Position numbers and translations under genes: made by a program. Of a stretch of DNA of 64,000 nucleotides, positions 14,141-26,732 are shown in pieces; the stretch's first letter is position 1, and every line of letters starts with the position of its first letter. The DNA comes from Branchiostoma floridae. Taxonomy: Eukaryota > Chordata > Leptocardii > Amphioxiformes > Branchiostomatidae. Location: the NCBI RefSeq assembly GCF_000003815.2, contig NC_049986.1, forward strand, positions 7,341,665 to 7,405,664. Reading direction: 5' to 3'. The notes beneath the pieces were generated by a model. The model was given only the letters and a program-made list of their open reading frames with translations, made no database searches and had not been told where the DNA came from.

Positions 14141-17100
14141 AACCGCTAGCTTCTTTTTTGAAACACTGTCTGTCTCGGTACCTGGTATGGGATGACTTGA
14201 TAACGCGATTGTAGCTTAGAGTTCAGGTTCCGGCCCGCGAACCTTGGTATCATTCGAAAGGTTGCTTAGTAAGGAATCGACGGGTGCAAACCGCAATTTA
14301 ATCGGATACGGCCTTCTCGAGTTATTCTTGAGTATAGGCGCTCTCTTTAGACGCAACCGATAGCTTCTTTTTTTAAACACTGCTTTTCACGGTACTTGGT
14401 AGCGGATGACTTGATAACGCGATTGTAGCTTAGAGTTCAAGTTCCGGCCCGGCAAACTTGGTATTACTCGAAGGATGCTTAATAAGAAATCAACGGGTGC
14501 AAACCACAATTTAATCGGAAAAGTCCTTCTCGAGTTATTCTTGAGTATAGACGCGCTCTTTAGGCGCAACCGCTAGCTTCTTTTTTGAAACACTGCCCGT
14601 CACGGTACTTAATAGGGGATGACTTGATAACGCGATTGTAGCTTACAGTTCAGGTTCCGGCCCGGCAAACTTGGTATCATTCAAAAGGATGCTTAATAAG
14701 GAATCGACGGGTGCAAACCACAATTTAATCGGAAAAGTCCTTCTCGATCGCGAGTTATTCTTGAGTATAAACGCGCTCTTTAGGCGCAACCGCTAGCTTC
14801 TTTTTTGAAACACTGCCTGTCACCCTACCTGGTAGGGGATGACTTGATAACGCGATTGTAGCTTAGAGTTCAAGTTCCGGCCCGGCAAACTTGGCATCAT
14901 TCTAAAGGTTGCTTCGTAAGGAATCGTCGGGTGCAAACCGCAATTCAATCGGATACGTCCTTCTCGAGTTATTCTTGAGTATAGGCGCTCTCTTTAGGCG
15001 CAACTGCTAGCTTCTTTTTTGAAACACTGCCTGTCACGGTACTTGGTAGGGGATGACATGATAACGCGATTGTAGCTTAGAGTTCAAGTTCCGGCCCGGC
15101 AAACTTGGTATCATTCTAAAGGTTGCTTAATAAGGAATCGACGGGTGCAAACCGCAATTTAATCGGATACGTCCTTCTCGAGTTTTTTTTAGTAAAGGCG
15201 CTCCTTAGACGCAACCGCTAGCTTCTTTTTTGAAACACTGTCTGTCACGGTACCTGGTAGGGAATGACTTGATAACGCGATTGTAGCTTAGAGTTCAAGT
15301 TCCGGCCCGGCAAACTTGGTATTACTCGAAGGATGCTTAATAAGAAATCAACGGGTGCAAACCGCAATTCAATCGGATACGTCCTTCTCGAGTTATTCTT
15401 GATGGACGCGCTGTCTTAAGGCGCAACCGCTAGCTTCTTTTTTGAAACACTGCTTGTCACGGTACTTGGTAGGGGATGACTTGATAACGCTATTGTAGCT
15501 TACAGTTCAGGTTCCGGCCAAGCAAACTTGGTATCATTCGAAAGGTTGCTTCGTAAGGAATCGACGGTTGCAAACCGCAATTTTAGCGGATACGTCCTTC
15601 TCGAGTTATTCTTGAGTATAAGCACTCTCTTTAGGCGCAACCGCTAGCTTTTTTTTTAAACACTGCTTGTCACGGTACCTGGTAGGGAATGACTTAATAA
15701 CGCGATTGTAGCTTACAGTTCAGGTTCCGTCCCGGCAAACTTGGTATCATTCGAAAGGTTGCTTCGTAAGGAATCGACGGGTGCAAACCGCAATTTAATC
15801 GGATACGTTAATCTTGAGGTATTTTTTAGTATAGGCGCTCTCTTTAGGCGCAACCGCTAGCTTCTTTTTTGAAACACTGCTTGTCAGGGTACCTGGTAGG
15901 GGATTACTTGTTAACGCGATTGTAGCTTACAGTTCAGGTTCCAGCCCGGCAAACTTGGCATCATTCGAAAGGTTGCTTCGTAAGGCATCGACGGGTGCAA
16001 ACCGCAATTTAATCGGATACGTCCTTCTCGAGTTATTCTTGGGTATAGGCACTCTCTTTAGACGCAACCACTGGCTTCTTTTTTGAAACACTGCCTGTCA
16101 CGGAACTTGGTAGGGGATGACATGATAACGCGATTGTAGTTTACAGTTCAGGTTCCGGCTCGGCAAACTTAGTATTATTCGAAAGGTTGCTCAGTAAGGC
16201 ATCGACGGGTCCAAACCGCAATTTAATCGAATACGTCCTTCTCGAGTTATTCTTGAGTATAGGCGCTCTCTTTAGGCGCAACCGCTAGCTTCTTTTTTTA
16301 AACAATGTCCTTCACGGTACCTTTTAGGGGATGACTTGATAACGCGATTGTAGCTTAGAGTTCAGGTTCCGGCCCAAATAACTTGGTATCATTCAAAAGG
16401 TTGCTTAGTAAGGAATCGACGGGTGCAAACCGCAATTTAATCGTATACGTCCTTCTCGAGTTATTCTTGAGTATAGGCACTCTCTTTAGACGCAACCGCT
16501 AGCTTCTTTTTTGAAACACTGTTACGGCACCTGGTAGGGGGATGACTTAACAACGTGATTGTAGCTTAGAGTTCAGGTTCCGGCCCGGCAAACTTGATAT
16601 TATTCGAAATGTTGCTTAGTAAGTAATCGACGGGTGCAAACCGCAATTGAATCGGATACGTCCTTCTCGAGTTATTCTTGAGTATAGGCGCTCTCTTTAG
16701 GCGCAACCGCAAGCTTCTTTTTTAAAACAAAGTCCTTCACGGTACCTGATAAGGAGATGACTTGATAACGCGATTGTGGCTTAGAGTTCAGGTTTCGGTC
16801 CGACAAACTTGGTATCATTTAAAATGTTGCTTAGTAAACAATCGACGGGTGCAAACTGCAATTTAATCAGATACGTCCTTCTCGAGTTATTCTTGAGTAT
16901 AGGCGCTCTCTTTAGGCGCAACCGCTAGCTTCTTTTTTGAAACGCTATCACGGCACCTGCTAGGGGGATGACTTAACAACGCGATTGTAGCTTAGAGTTC
17001 AGATTCCGGCCCGGCAAACTTGGTATCATTCGAAAGGTTGCTTAGTAAGAAATCGACGGGTGCAAACCGCAACTTCATTGGATACGTCCTTCTCGAGTTA

Positions 17101-17180
17101 TTCTTGAGTATAGGCGCTCTGTTTAGGCGCAACCGCTAGCTTCTTTTCTGAAACACTCCCTGTAACGGCACCTTGTAGTT

Positions 17181-20100
17181 ATAAGCGAACCCCTCGGTAA
17201 CCGAAAAGTCGCCCAATACTATGGAACCACCACAATCTTTTACAAAATGAAAAACTCGTAACGAGTAGGCAGAAAGCAATTTGAGTACTAAAAATTACTT
17301 CCTTACTTTTCTACAAGGCTCGAAAGCGAGCAAGTTTCCCCTTGGCGAAACCGATAAGCGAACCCTTCGGTCACCGCAAAGTGACCCCATACGATGGAAC
17401 TTCCAGAATCTTCAACAAAATGTGCGTTACTTTTGTCACTTGAATTTCATAGTAAAACCCGTAACGAGTAGGCAGAAAGCAATTTGAGTACTAAAAATTA
17501 ATTCCTTACTTTTCTACGAGCAGGCTCGAAAGCGAATGACGTTTCCCCTTGGCGAAACCGCTAAGCGAACCCTTCGGTCACCGCAAAGTGACCCCATACG
17601 ATGGAACTTCCAGAATCTCAACAAAATGTGCGTTACTTTTGTTGCTTGAATTTCATAGTAAAACCCGAAATGACTAGGCAGAAAGCAATTTGAGTACTAC
17701 AAATTACTTCCTTACTTTTTTACAAGGCTCGAAAGCGAATGACGTTTAACTTTTCGAAAACGCTAAGCGAACCCTTTGGTGACCGCAACGTGACCCCATA
17801 CGATGGAACTTCCAGAATCTTCAACAAAATGTGCGTTACTTTTGTCACTTGAATTTCATAGTAAAACCCGTAACGAGTAGACAGAAATCAATTTGAGTAC
17901 TACAAATTACTTCCTTACTTTTCTACAAAGTTCGAAAGCGAATGACGTTTAACTTTTCGAAACCGCTAAGCGAACCCTTCGGTCACCGCAAAGTGACCCC
18001 ATACGATGGAAGTTCAAGATTCTTCAACAAAATGTGCGTTACTTTTGTTGCTTGAATTTCATAGTAAAACCCGAAATGACTAGGCAGAAAGCAATTTGAG
18101 TACTACAAATTACTTCCTTACTTTTCTACAAAGTTCGAAAGCGAATGACGTTTAACTTTTCGAAACCGCTAAGCGAACCCTTCGGTAACCGCAACGTGAC
18201 CCCATACGATGGAACTGCCAGAATCTTCAACAAAATGTGCGTTACTGTTGTAACTTGAATTTCATAGTAAAAAACGTAAAGAGTAGGCAGAAAGCAATTT
18301 GAGTACTAAAAATTACTTCCTTACTTTTCTACAAGTCTCGAAAGCGGATGACGTTTCCCCTTGGCGAAACCGCTAAGCGAACCCTTTGGTAACCGCAAAG
18401 TGACCCAATACGATGGAACTTCCAGACTCTTCAACAAAATGTGCGTTACTTTTGTCACTTGAATTTCATAGTGAAACCCGTAAGGACTAGGCAGAAAGCA
18501 ATTTGAGTACTAAAAATTACTTCCTTACTTTTCTACAAGTCTCGAAAGCGAATGACGTTTCCCCTTGGCGAAACCGCTAAGCGAACCCTTCGGTCACCGC
18601 AACGTGACCCCATACGATGGAAGTCCGAGATTCGTCAAGAAAATGTGCGTTACTTTTGTCATTCGAATTTCATAGTAAAACACGTAACAACTAGGCAGAA
18701 AGCAATTTGAGTACTAAAAATTACTTCCTTACTTTTCTACAAGGCTTGAAAGCGAATGACGTTTCCCCTTGGCGAAACCGCTAAGCGAACCCTTCGGTCA
18801 CCGCAAAGTGACCCCATACGATGGAAGTTCGAGATTCTTCAACAAAATGTGCGTTACTTTTGTTGCTTGAATTTCATAGTAAAACCCGAAATGACTAGGC
18901 AGAAAGCAATTTGAGTACTACAAATTACTTCCTTACTTTTCTACATGGCTCGAAAGCGAATGACGTTTAATTTTTCGAAACCGCTAAGCGAACCCTTTGG
19001 TCACCGCAACGTGACCCCATACGATGGAACTTCCAGAATCTTCAACAAAATGTGCGTTACTTTTGTCACTTGAATTTCATAGTAAAAGCCATAGCGAGTA
19101 GGCAGAAATAAATTTGAGTACTAAAAATTACTTCCTTACTTTTCTACAAGGCTTGAAAGCGAATGACGTTTCCCCTTGGCGAAACCGCCAAGCGAACCCT
19201 TTGGTCACCGCAAAGTGACCCCATACGATGGAACTTCCAGAATCTTTAACAAAATGTGCGTTACTTTTGTCACTTGAATTTCATAGTAAAACCCGTAACG
19301 ACTAGGCAGAAAGCAATTTGAGTACTAAAAATTACTTCCTTACTTTTCTACAAGTCTCGAAAGCGAATGACGTTTCCCCTTGGCGAAACCGCTAAGCGAA
19401 CCCTTCGGTCACCGCAACGTGACCCCATACGATGGAAGTCCGAGATTCGTCAAGAAAATGTGCGTTACTTTTGTCATTCGAATTTCATAGTACAACACGT
19501 AACAACTAGGCAGAAAGCAATTTGAGTACTAAAAATTACTTCCTTACTTTTCTACAAGGCTTGAAAGCGAATGACGTTTCCCCTTGGCGAAACCGCTAAG
19601 CGAACCCTTCGGTCACCGCAAAGTGACCCCATACGATGGAAGTTCGAGATTCTTCAACAAAATGTGCGTTACTTTTGTTGCTTGAATTTCATAGTAAAAC
19701 CCGAAATGACTAGGCAGAAAGCAATTTGAGTACTAAAAATTACTTCCTTACTTTTCTACATGGCTCGAAAGCGAATGACGTTTAACTTTTCGAAACCGCT
19801 AAGCGAACCCTTTGGTCACCGCAACGTGACCCCATACGATGGAACTTCCAGAATCTTCAACAAAATGTGCGTTACTTTTGTCACTTGAATTTCATAGTAA
19901 AACCCATTGCGAGTAGGCAGAAATCAATTTGAGAACTAAAAATTACTTCCTTACTTTTCTACAAGGCTTGAAAGCGAATGACGTTTCCCCTTGGCGAAAC
20001 CGCCAAGCGAACCCTTTGGTCACCGCAAAGTGACCCCATACGATGGAACTTCCAGAATCTTTAACAAAATGTGCGTTACTTTTGTCACTTGAATTTCATA

Positions 20101-23100
20101 GTAAAACCCGTAACGACTAGGCAGAAAGCAATTTGAGTACTAAAAATTACTTCCTTACTTTTTTCTACAAGGCTCGAAAGCGAATGACGTTTCACTTTTC
20201 GAAACCGCTAAGCGAACCCTTCGGTCACCGCAAAAAGACCACGTACGATGGAACTTCCAGAATCTTCAACACAATGTGCGTTACTGTTGTCACTTTAATT
20301 TCATAGTGAAACCCATAACGAGTAGGCAGAAAGCAATTTGAGTACTAAAAATTACTTCCTTACTTTTCTACAAGGCTCGAAAGCGAATGACGTTTCACTT
20401 TTCGAAACCGCTAAGCGAACCCTTCGGTAACCGCAAAAAGACCACGTACGATGGAACTTCCAGAATCTCCAACACAATGTGCGTTACTGTTGTCACTTTA
20501 ATTTCATAGTTAAACCCGTAACGAGTAAGCAGAAAGCAATTTGAGTACTAAAAATTACTTCCTTACTTTTCTACAAGGCTCGAAAGCGAATGACGATTCC
20601 CCTTGGCGAAACCGCTAAGCGAACCCTTCGGTCACCGCAAAGTGACCCCATACGATGGAACTTCTAGAATCTTCAACAAAATGTGCGTTACTTTTGTCAC
20701 TTAAATTTCATAGTAAAACCCGTAACGAGTAGGCAAAAAGCAATTCGAGTACTCAAAATTACTTCCCTACTTTTCTACAAGGCTCAAAAGCGAATGACGT
20801 TTCCTCTTGGCGAAACCGGTAAGCGAACCCTTCGGTCACCGCAAAGTGACCCCGTACGATAGAACATCCAGAATCCTCAACACAATGTGCGTTACTTTTG
20901 TCACTTGAATTTTATAGTACAACACGTAACGAGTAGGCAGAAAGCAATTTGAGAACTAAAAATTACTTCCTTACTTTTCTACAAGGCTCGACAGCGAATG
21001 ACGTTTCCCCTTGGCAAAACCGCTAAGCGAACCCTTCGGTCACCGCAAAGTGACCCCAAACGATGGAACTTCCAGACTCTTCAACACAATGTGCGTTACT
21101 TTTGTCACTTGAATTTAAAGTGAAACCCGTCACGAGTAGGTAGAAAGCAATTTGAGTACAATAAATTACTTCCTTACTTTTCTACAAGGCTCGAAAGCGA
21201 ATGACGTTTCCCCTTCGCAAAACCGCTAAGCGAACCCTTCGGTCACCGCAAAGTGACCCCAAATGATGGAACTTCCAGACTCTTCAACACAATGTGCGTT
21301 ACTTTTGTCACTTGAATTTTATAGTACAACACGTAACGACTAGGCAGAAAGCAATTCGAGTACTAAAAATTACTTCCTTACTTTTCTACAAGGCTCGAAA
21401 GCGAATGACGTTTCCCCATGGCAAAACCGCTAAGCGAACCCTTCGGTCACCGCAAAGTGACCCCAAACGATGGAACTTCCAGAACCTTCCACACAATGTG
21501 CGTTACTTTTGTCACTTGAATTTCATAGTAAAACCCAAAACGAGTAGGCAAAAAGCAATTTGAGTACAAGAAATTACTTCCTTACTTTTCTACAAGGCTC
21601 GAAAGCGAATGACGTTCCCCTTTGCAAAACCCCTAAGCGAACCCTTTGGTCACCGCAATGTGACCCCATACGATGGAACTTCCAGAATCTTCAACAAAAT
21701 GTGCGTTACTTTTGTCACTTGAATTTCATAGTGAAATTCGTAACGAGTAGGCACAAAGCAATTTGAGTACTAAAAATTACTTCCTTACTTTTCTACAAGG
21801 CTCGAAAGCGAATGACGTTTAACGTTTTGAAACTGCTAAGCGAACCCTTCGGTCACCGCAAAGTGACCCCAAACGATGGCATCTTCCAGAATCTTCAACA
21901 AAATGTGCGTTACTGTTGTCACTTTAATTTCATAGTTAAACCCGTAACGAGTAAGCAGAAAGCAATTTGAGTACTAAAAATTACTTCCTTACTTTTCTAC
22001 AAGGCTCGAAAGCGAATGACGATTCCCCTTGGCGAAACCGCTAAGCGAACCCTTCGGTCACCGCAAAGTGACCCCATACGATGGAACTTCCAGACTCTTC
22101 AACAAAATGTGCTTTACTTTTGTCACTTGAATTTCATAGTAAAACCCGAAATGACTAGGCAGAAAGCAATTTGAGTACTAAAAATTACTTCCTTACTTTT
22201 CTACAAGGCTTGAAAGCGAATGACGATTTCCCTTGGCGAAACCGCTAAGCGAACCCTTCGGTAACCGCAATGTGACCCCATACGATGGAAGTTCGAGATT
22301 CTTCAACAAAATGTGCGTTACTTTTGTTACTTGAATTTCATAGTAAAACCCGAAATGACGAGGCAGAAAGCAATTTGAGTACTACAAATTACTTCCTTAC
22401 TTTTCTACAAGGCTCGAAAGCGAATGACGTTTAACTTTTCGAAACCGCTAAGCGAACCCTTTGGTCACCGCAACGTGACTTCAAACGATGGAACTTCCAG
22501 AATCTTCAACAAAATGTGCGTTACTTTTGTCACTTGAATTGCATAGTAAGACCCGAAACGAGTAGGCAGAAAGCAATTTGAGTACTAAAAATTACTTCCT
22601 TACTTTTCTACAAGGCTTGAAAGCGAATGACGTTTCCCCTTGGCGAAACCGCTAAGCGAACCCTTCGGTAACCGCAACGTGACCCCATACGATGGAACTT
22701 CCAGAATCTTCAACAAAATGTGCGTTACTTTTGTTGCTTGAATTTCATAGTAAAAGCCGAAACGACTAGGCAGAAAGCAATTTGAGTACTAAAAATTACT
22801 TCCTTACTTTTCTACAAGGCTCGAAAGCGAATGACGTTTCTCCTTGGCGAAACGGCTAAGCGAACCCTTTGGTCACCGCAAAGTGACCCAGTAAGATGGA
22901 ACTTCCAGAATCTTCAACACAATGTGCGTTACTTTTGTCACTTGAATTTCATAGTAAAACCCGTAACGAGTAGGCAGAAAGCAATTTGAGTACTAAAAAT
23001 TACTTCCTTACTTTTCTACAAGGCTCAAAAGCGAATGACGTTTGGCCTTGACGAAACCGCTAAGCGAACCCTTCGGTCACAGCAAAGTGACCCCATACGA

Positions 23101-23533
23101 TGGAACTTCCAGAATCTTCAACAAAATGTGCGTTACTTTTGTCACTTGAATTTCATAATAAAAGCCGTAACGAGTAGGCAGAAAGCAATTTGAGTACTAA
23201 AAATTACTTCCTTACTTTTCTACAAGGCTCAAAAGCGAATGACGTTTCCCCTTGGCGAAACCGCTAAGCGAACCCTTCGGTCACCGCAAAGTGACCACGT
23301 ACGATGGAACTTCCAGACTCTTCAACAAAATGTGCGTTACTTTTGTCACTTGAATTTCATAGTAAATCCCGTAACGAGTAGGCAGAAAGCAATTTGAGTA
23401 CTAAAAATTACTTCCTTACTTTTCTACAAGGCTTGAAAGCCAATGACGTTTCCCCTTGGCGAAACCGCTAAGCGAACCCTTCGGTCACCGCAAATTACTT
23501 CCTTACTTTTCTACAAGGCTTGAAAGCGAATGA
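17181..23533. repeat. Satellite array 2, monomer about 205 bp
   Basis: About 31 tandem monomers with the landmarks CTAAGCGAACCCTTCGG, ACGATGGAACTTCCAGAATC, AATGTGCGTTACTTTTGTCA and CAATTTGAGTACTAAAAATT, spaced 203-207 bp. The sequence is unrelated to satellite 1 by eye. Most monomers contain the perfect dyad GGTCACCGCAAAGTGACC. Open frames of 60-89 codons cross monomers but depend on individual length variants, so I do not call them coding. The array ends in a truncated monomer at about 23,533, where a dispersed repeat begins. Confidence 0.97.
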
Positions 23534-23793
23534 CTAGTAGGAGGCCCAAACTTACGTCACTTATTCCTGAACACAAGAGCTATCTAATACTCAAAATTCG
23601 TGACCATAGTTTGTTCAGAGCACGAGATAGCGAAACCTGAAGTTGAGCTGCAGTACCATGGGAAGCCGCTACGGGACCGACAATCTAATCATTTCCAGCT
23701 TTCATCACACCTCACCAACACACCAAGTATGAAACCAATCCATTCGGCCGTTCTTGAGTTATCTTGTTGACAGACAGACAGACAGACAGACAA
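23534..23793 (+). repeat. Dispersed repeat fragment ending in a (GACA)n microsatellite
   Basis: Related to the 3' half of the repeats at 24.5, 36.6 and 37.9 kb: shared AGCCGCTA and GAGTTATSYTGTT-type phrases follow in the same order. It ends in GACAGACAGACAGACAGACA from about 23,768. It abuts satellite 2 directly. Confidence 0.7.
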
Positions 23794-24518
23794 ACACTAC
23801 TGAAAATATAGCCTCCATGATATTTCATGGAGGTAAATATGTCGTAAACTTCTATCAGATGTATAGCAAAATGCCGAAAGAAATTACCGGCTGACATATA
23901 CTAGTATATTTTCTGCATTTTGCTTTCTGATCACTAGGGGTCGCTGTGAGACCATAACGAACCGTCGTGAAAACAGTTTCGATTATTGTGAATTTATAGA
24001 CGACGGCGGCGAAACTGACTTTTGTTCAGCTGCTAAGGGGAATTTATTTGACATTTATGGCCCACAGTTATAGCTGAGCCCGTGTGTTGTATTATCTTCG
24101 TGCGCGTGGTAGTTGGTCGGCCAGCAACGCCTTTCTATGTACATTTGTACAACGTTATATTAGACTGTGGCAACGGTGATGCTTTGTTTCGCTTATGACC
24201 CAAACAGCAGCGTTTTTTTTGTGTGTGTGTTTTTTTGTTTGTTTTTGTTTTTTTTGCATTTTCAATAAATTGTCGTCATTGGAGATGTCCATCACATGGA
24301 TCTCTAGTCTCGTATTCTCTCACGAGATCGAGACTAGACCATTCTCCGCGTCCAAGATGTACTGACAGACATCGAAAATTTAAGGGGTACGTTCTCTACC
24401 TTTAATAAACAGTCATTGTTCGGAGAAAATTGATAACGAAAAGTTAGTAACTTAAACATGTGACTGATGAAACTCTTCAACAATGAAGAAAATTGTTGTT
24501 TTACCCCAGATAAAGTGA
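23794..24518. other. Intergenic, no gene seen
   Basis: Apparently unique sequence. It contains a T/GT-rich run at about 24,213-24,258 and a perfect hairpin at 24,303-24,338 with 10-bp arms TCTAGTCTCG and CGAGACTAGA. No convincing coding frame. Confidence 0.6.
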
Positions 24519-25171
24519 CAACTTGGCTATCTACATACCAAAAATCATGACGATCCGTCAACACGTTTATGTTTTCTCAATGATTATGCAAATGAGCCCA
24601 TCATTTGCATTATTAATTTGCCTTCATATTTCTCTCTTTCTCATCTATATATGTGACAAGTTTGAAAGTCCTATCATGGAATGCAGTTGATTTATAAACT
24701 TTCCTCATTAATTATGCAAATTAGCTGCTGATTTGCATAATTAGTATTTCATTATGTACATTGTTACTTGGGCTATCTACATACCAAAAATAATGACGAT
24801 CCATCAACACGTTCTCGAGTTATTCTCGTCCAAAGTTTGAAAGGAAATCGGCGACTGCAGTTCCAAAGAAGCCGCTAGGGGTTCCAAACTTACAGCACTT
24901 ACTCTCTGCCCCAAGGGCTATCTACCAATCAAAAATCACAACCAAAGCATGTGCAGAACACGAGATATTAAAGATTGAGGTTCTGCTGCAATACCTTAGC
25001 AAGCCGCTAGGGGACCCATTATCGAACTTGACCTTCGTTTTCCGACCCCTATCCACCTACCAAATATCATTGGGATCCATCCAAGGCTTCTCGAGTTATG
25101 CTGTTTACACACAGACACACAGACCCACAAGCCCAAAACATAACCTTAGCCATTCTGGCAAAGGTAACCAA
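24519..25171 (+). repeat. Dispersed octamer-bearing repeat, partial copy
   Basis: Contains one internal subunit with ATGCAAAT/ATTTGCAT octamers, then the GCCGCTAGGGG module, the CCACCTACCAAATATCATTG phrase, a CA-rich run and the end CCATTCTGGCAAAGGTAA. The same order is seen in the two larger copies in TDRD5 intron 8. Confidence 0.85.
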
Positions 25172-25423
25172 TTCAGCACCGATATATCATCAGGCAGGAG
25201 CAGAAGCATCATCTGGCAGCAGCATCATCTGGCACAAACAGGGGATACAAAGTAACCCAATACATTGAAGGTGACCTACATGTAGGCCCCTGCAAACCAG
25301 ATGACGATTACACAAGTAAAGACCTATCAATCGACCCAAACCCTGGAACATCACCTGTTTTCACAACCAAGATGTTAGTGGACCTGAACCCCAACCAAGA
25401 AAACAACAGCATCATGCCTACAG

Positions 25424-25985
25424 TGTCAAGTTCATGCACTAGGAAGCCCAAAATCAAACCTGACCACCAGGACACTAGCACAAACCCATGTACCAAATAG
25501 CAAGACAATGGCACCTTGCATTCCGGATATAAAGCGCATGCCCCGTGCCCGCACAAAAGGTAACCTGGAATGTCAAGTTCAAGCACCAAGGGCGCCAAAA
25601 TCAAATTTGAGAATTATTCAGCCACCGCCGACACATGTGCCAAATATCATCGCACCCACACCAACCGTTCAGAAGATATAACTCCGGAAATGCCCCTCCC
25701 GAACACAAAATTCGACCTGCCGTGTCAAGTTCAAACGCGACTAGGCCCAAAGTCAATCCTAGGCAACAGGCAACAACTCCCCACCCATGCACCAAAAATC
25801 GTCGCAATGGCGCGTATCGTTCCGGGCACACAGCGCCAAAAGTGCCCAAAAAACACAAAAAATGCCATCTTCAATGTCAAGGTCAAGCACCAGGAGGCCC
25901 AAAATCACACCTGAGTGTCATGCTACCACCCCCAACCCACGTACCAAAAATCGTTGTGCTCGCACCATCCGTTCTTGAGATACAG
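25424..25985 (+). repeat. Degenerate tandem repeat, about 150 bp x 4
   Basis: Units start with RTGTCAAGTTCAAGCACC-like sequence at about 25,424, 25,571, 25,723 and 25,876. Each continues with a GCCCAAAATCA phrase and CCATGTACCAAA. Open frames across it on both strands are by-products of the repeat and lack recognisable domains. Confidence 0.75.
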
Positions 25986-26727
25986 CGCCCTACATCCCCA
26001 GCTACAAAAAATTCCCACGCCCATGAAAACCATACCTGCATACATGCAGGTAAACAGTACATGTTTCATATATCATACATGTACAAAGTTGTAGAAGTCC
26101 CAGAGCATGATGGGACTCTGACGTCACGTAACTTTTTCGCGGGCTTTTGTTGTTCGCATCAAAATGCAAAGAGCCAATAGAAATCTCAAAAACCGTCACA
26201 TAGCGAAACTGAACACACAAAAATATTACAAATTATTGTCCATATCTCAAAAAGATAACTGTTTGGACTTCGATTGGTGATACGTGAATCTGTTGGAGGT
26301 TTAAATATTTTTTTGCGTTTGCATGCCATGAAATTACTGGAGGCCATGATAACCTGAACTTTGACTTTCCAAGAAGTTATTTGGGGAACAACTTCGCGGG
26401 AAAATTGAGCTTCTACAGCGGGGAAAGAAGAGGATTTCCTGATTTGGGCCGTGCCTGGAGGGACACAGAAGGTATCTACATAGGTATAGTCGTCAAAAAC
26501 GTCGGTAGATATTTGTGAGGACGGGAAAAAACGGACGAGCGAAACTGAAAGCTTGTCGATGCATGCTGGAATGCGGAGCCATGACTTATGCAAATCGCCT
26601 TTCCTTCAGGATCAAAACAAACTCGTAGACCTGAAGTGAAAGTGTTGATGTAGATTATCCACGTTGATTAGCTCCTAAGGTGTTGCTCTTTCCATGAACA
26701 TCTTCTGTTTGTTAGTTAAATGGCGTA
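25986..26727. other. Intergenic, no supported gene
   Basis: Apparently unique DNA. A minus-strand open frame (26186-26593) has no domain that I recognise and no clear splice context. Confidence 0.5.
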
Positions 26728-26732
26728 TAAGC

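Larger units (their letters stand above)
1..17180. repeat. Satellite array 1, monomer about 213 bp
   Basis: Roughly 80 tandem monomers. Each carries the landmarks GCGCAACCGCTAGCTTC, CTTGATAACGCGATTGTAG, GGTTCCGGCCCGGCAAAC, CGACGGGTGCAAACCGC and TTCTCGAGTTATTCTTGAG in fixed order, spaced 210-216 bp. Variants recur at long distance, which gives higher-order structure: a 13-monomer unit is repeated around 8.9-11.3 kb and 11.4-14.1 kb, and a related version lies at 1.2-3.3 kb. From about 15.4 kb to the right edge the monomers diverge and lose higher-order order, as expected for an array margin. Short open frames occur but are broken by monomer length changes. I see no coding function. The family is not one I recognise by name. 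Confidence 0.97.

Noticed and set aside
3269-15420. Open frames of 60-250 codons in satellite 1, some crossing runs of N
   Set aside because: They follow the repeat period, are interrupted by monomer length changes or consist mainly of unknown bases, and have no domain.
17281-21766. Recurrent open frames of 68-89 codons in satellite 2
   Set aside because: The same frame appears only in monomers of suitable length and contains stops in most others; typical of satellite DNA rather than protein repeats.
1-23533. CRISPR-like periodicity
   Set aside because: Repeats are contiguous 205-213-bp monomers without unique spacers, in an animal genome.
25570-26180. Overlapping open frames on both strands at 25.3-26.2 kb
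   Set aside because: Explained by the degenerate 150-bp tandem repeat; no conserved motif.
26186-26593. 135-codon minus-strand open frame
   Set aside because: No recognisable domain, no clear splice sites, and compositionally like its non-coding surroundings.
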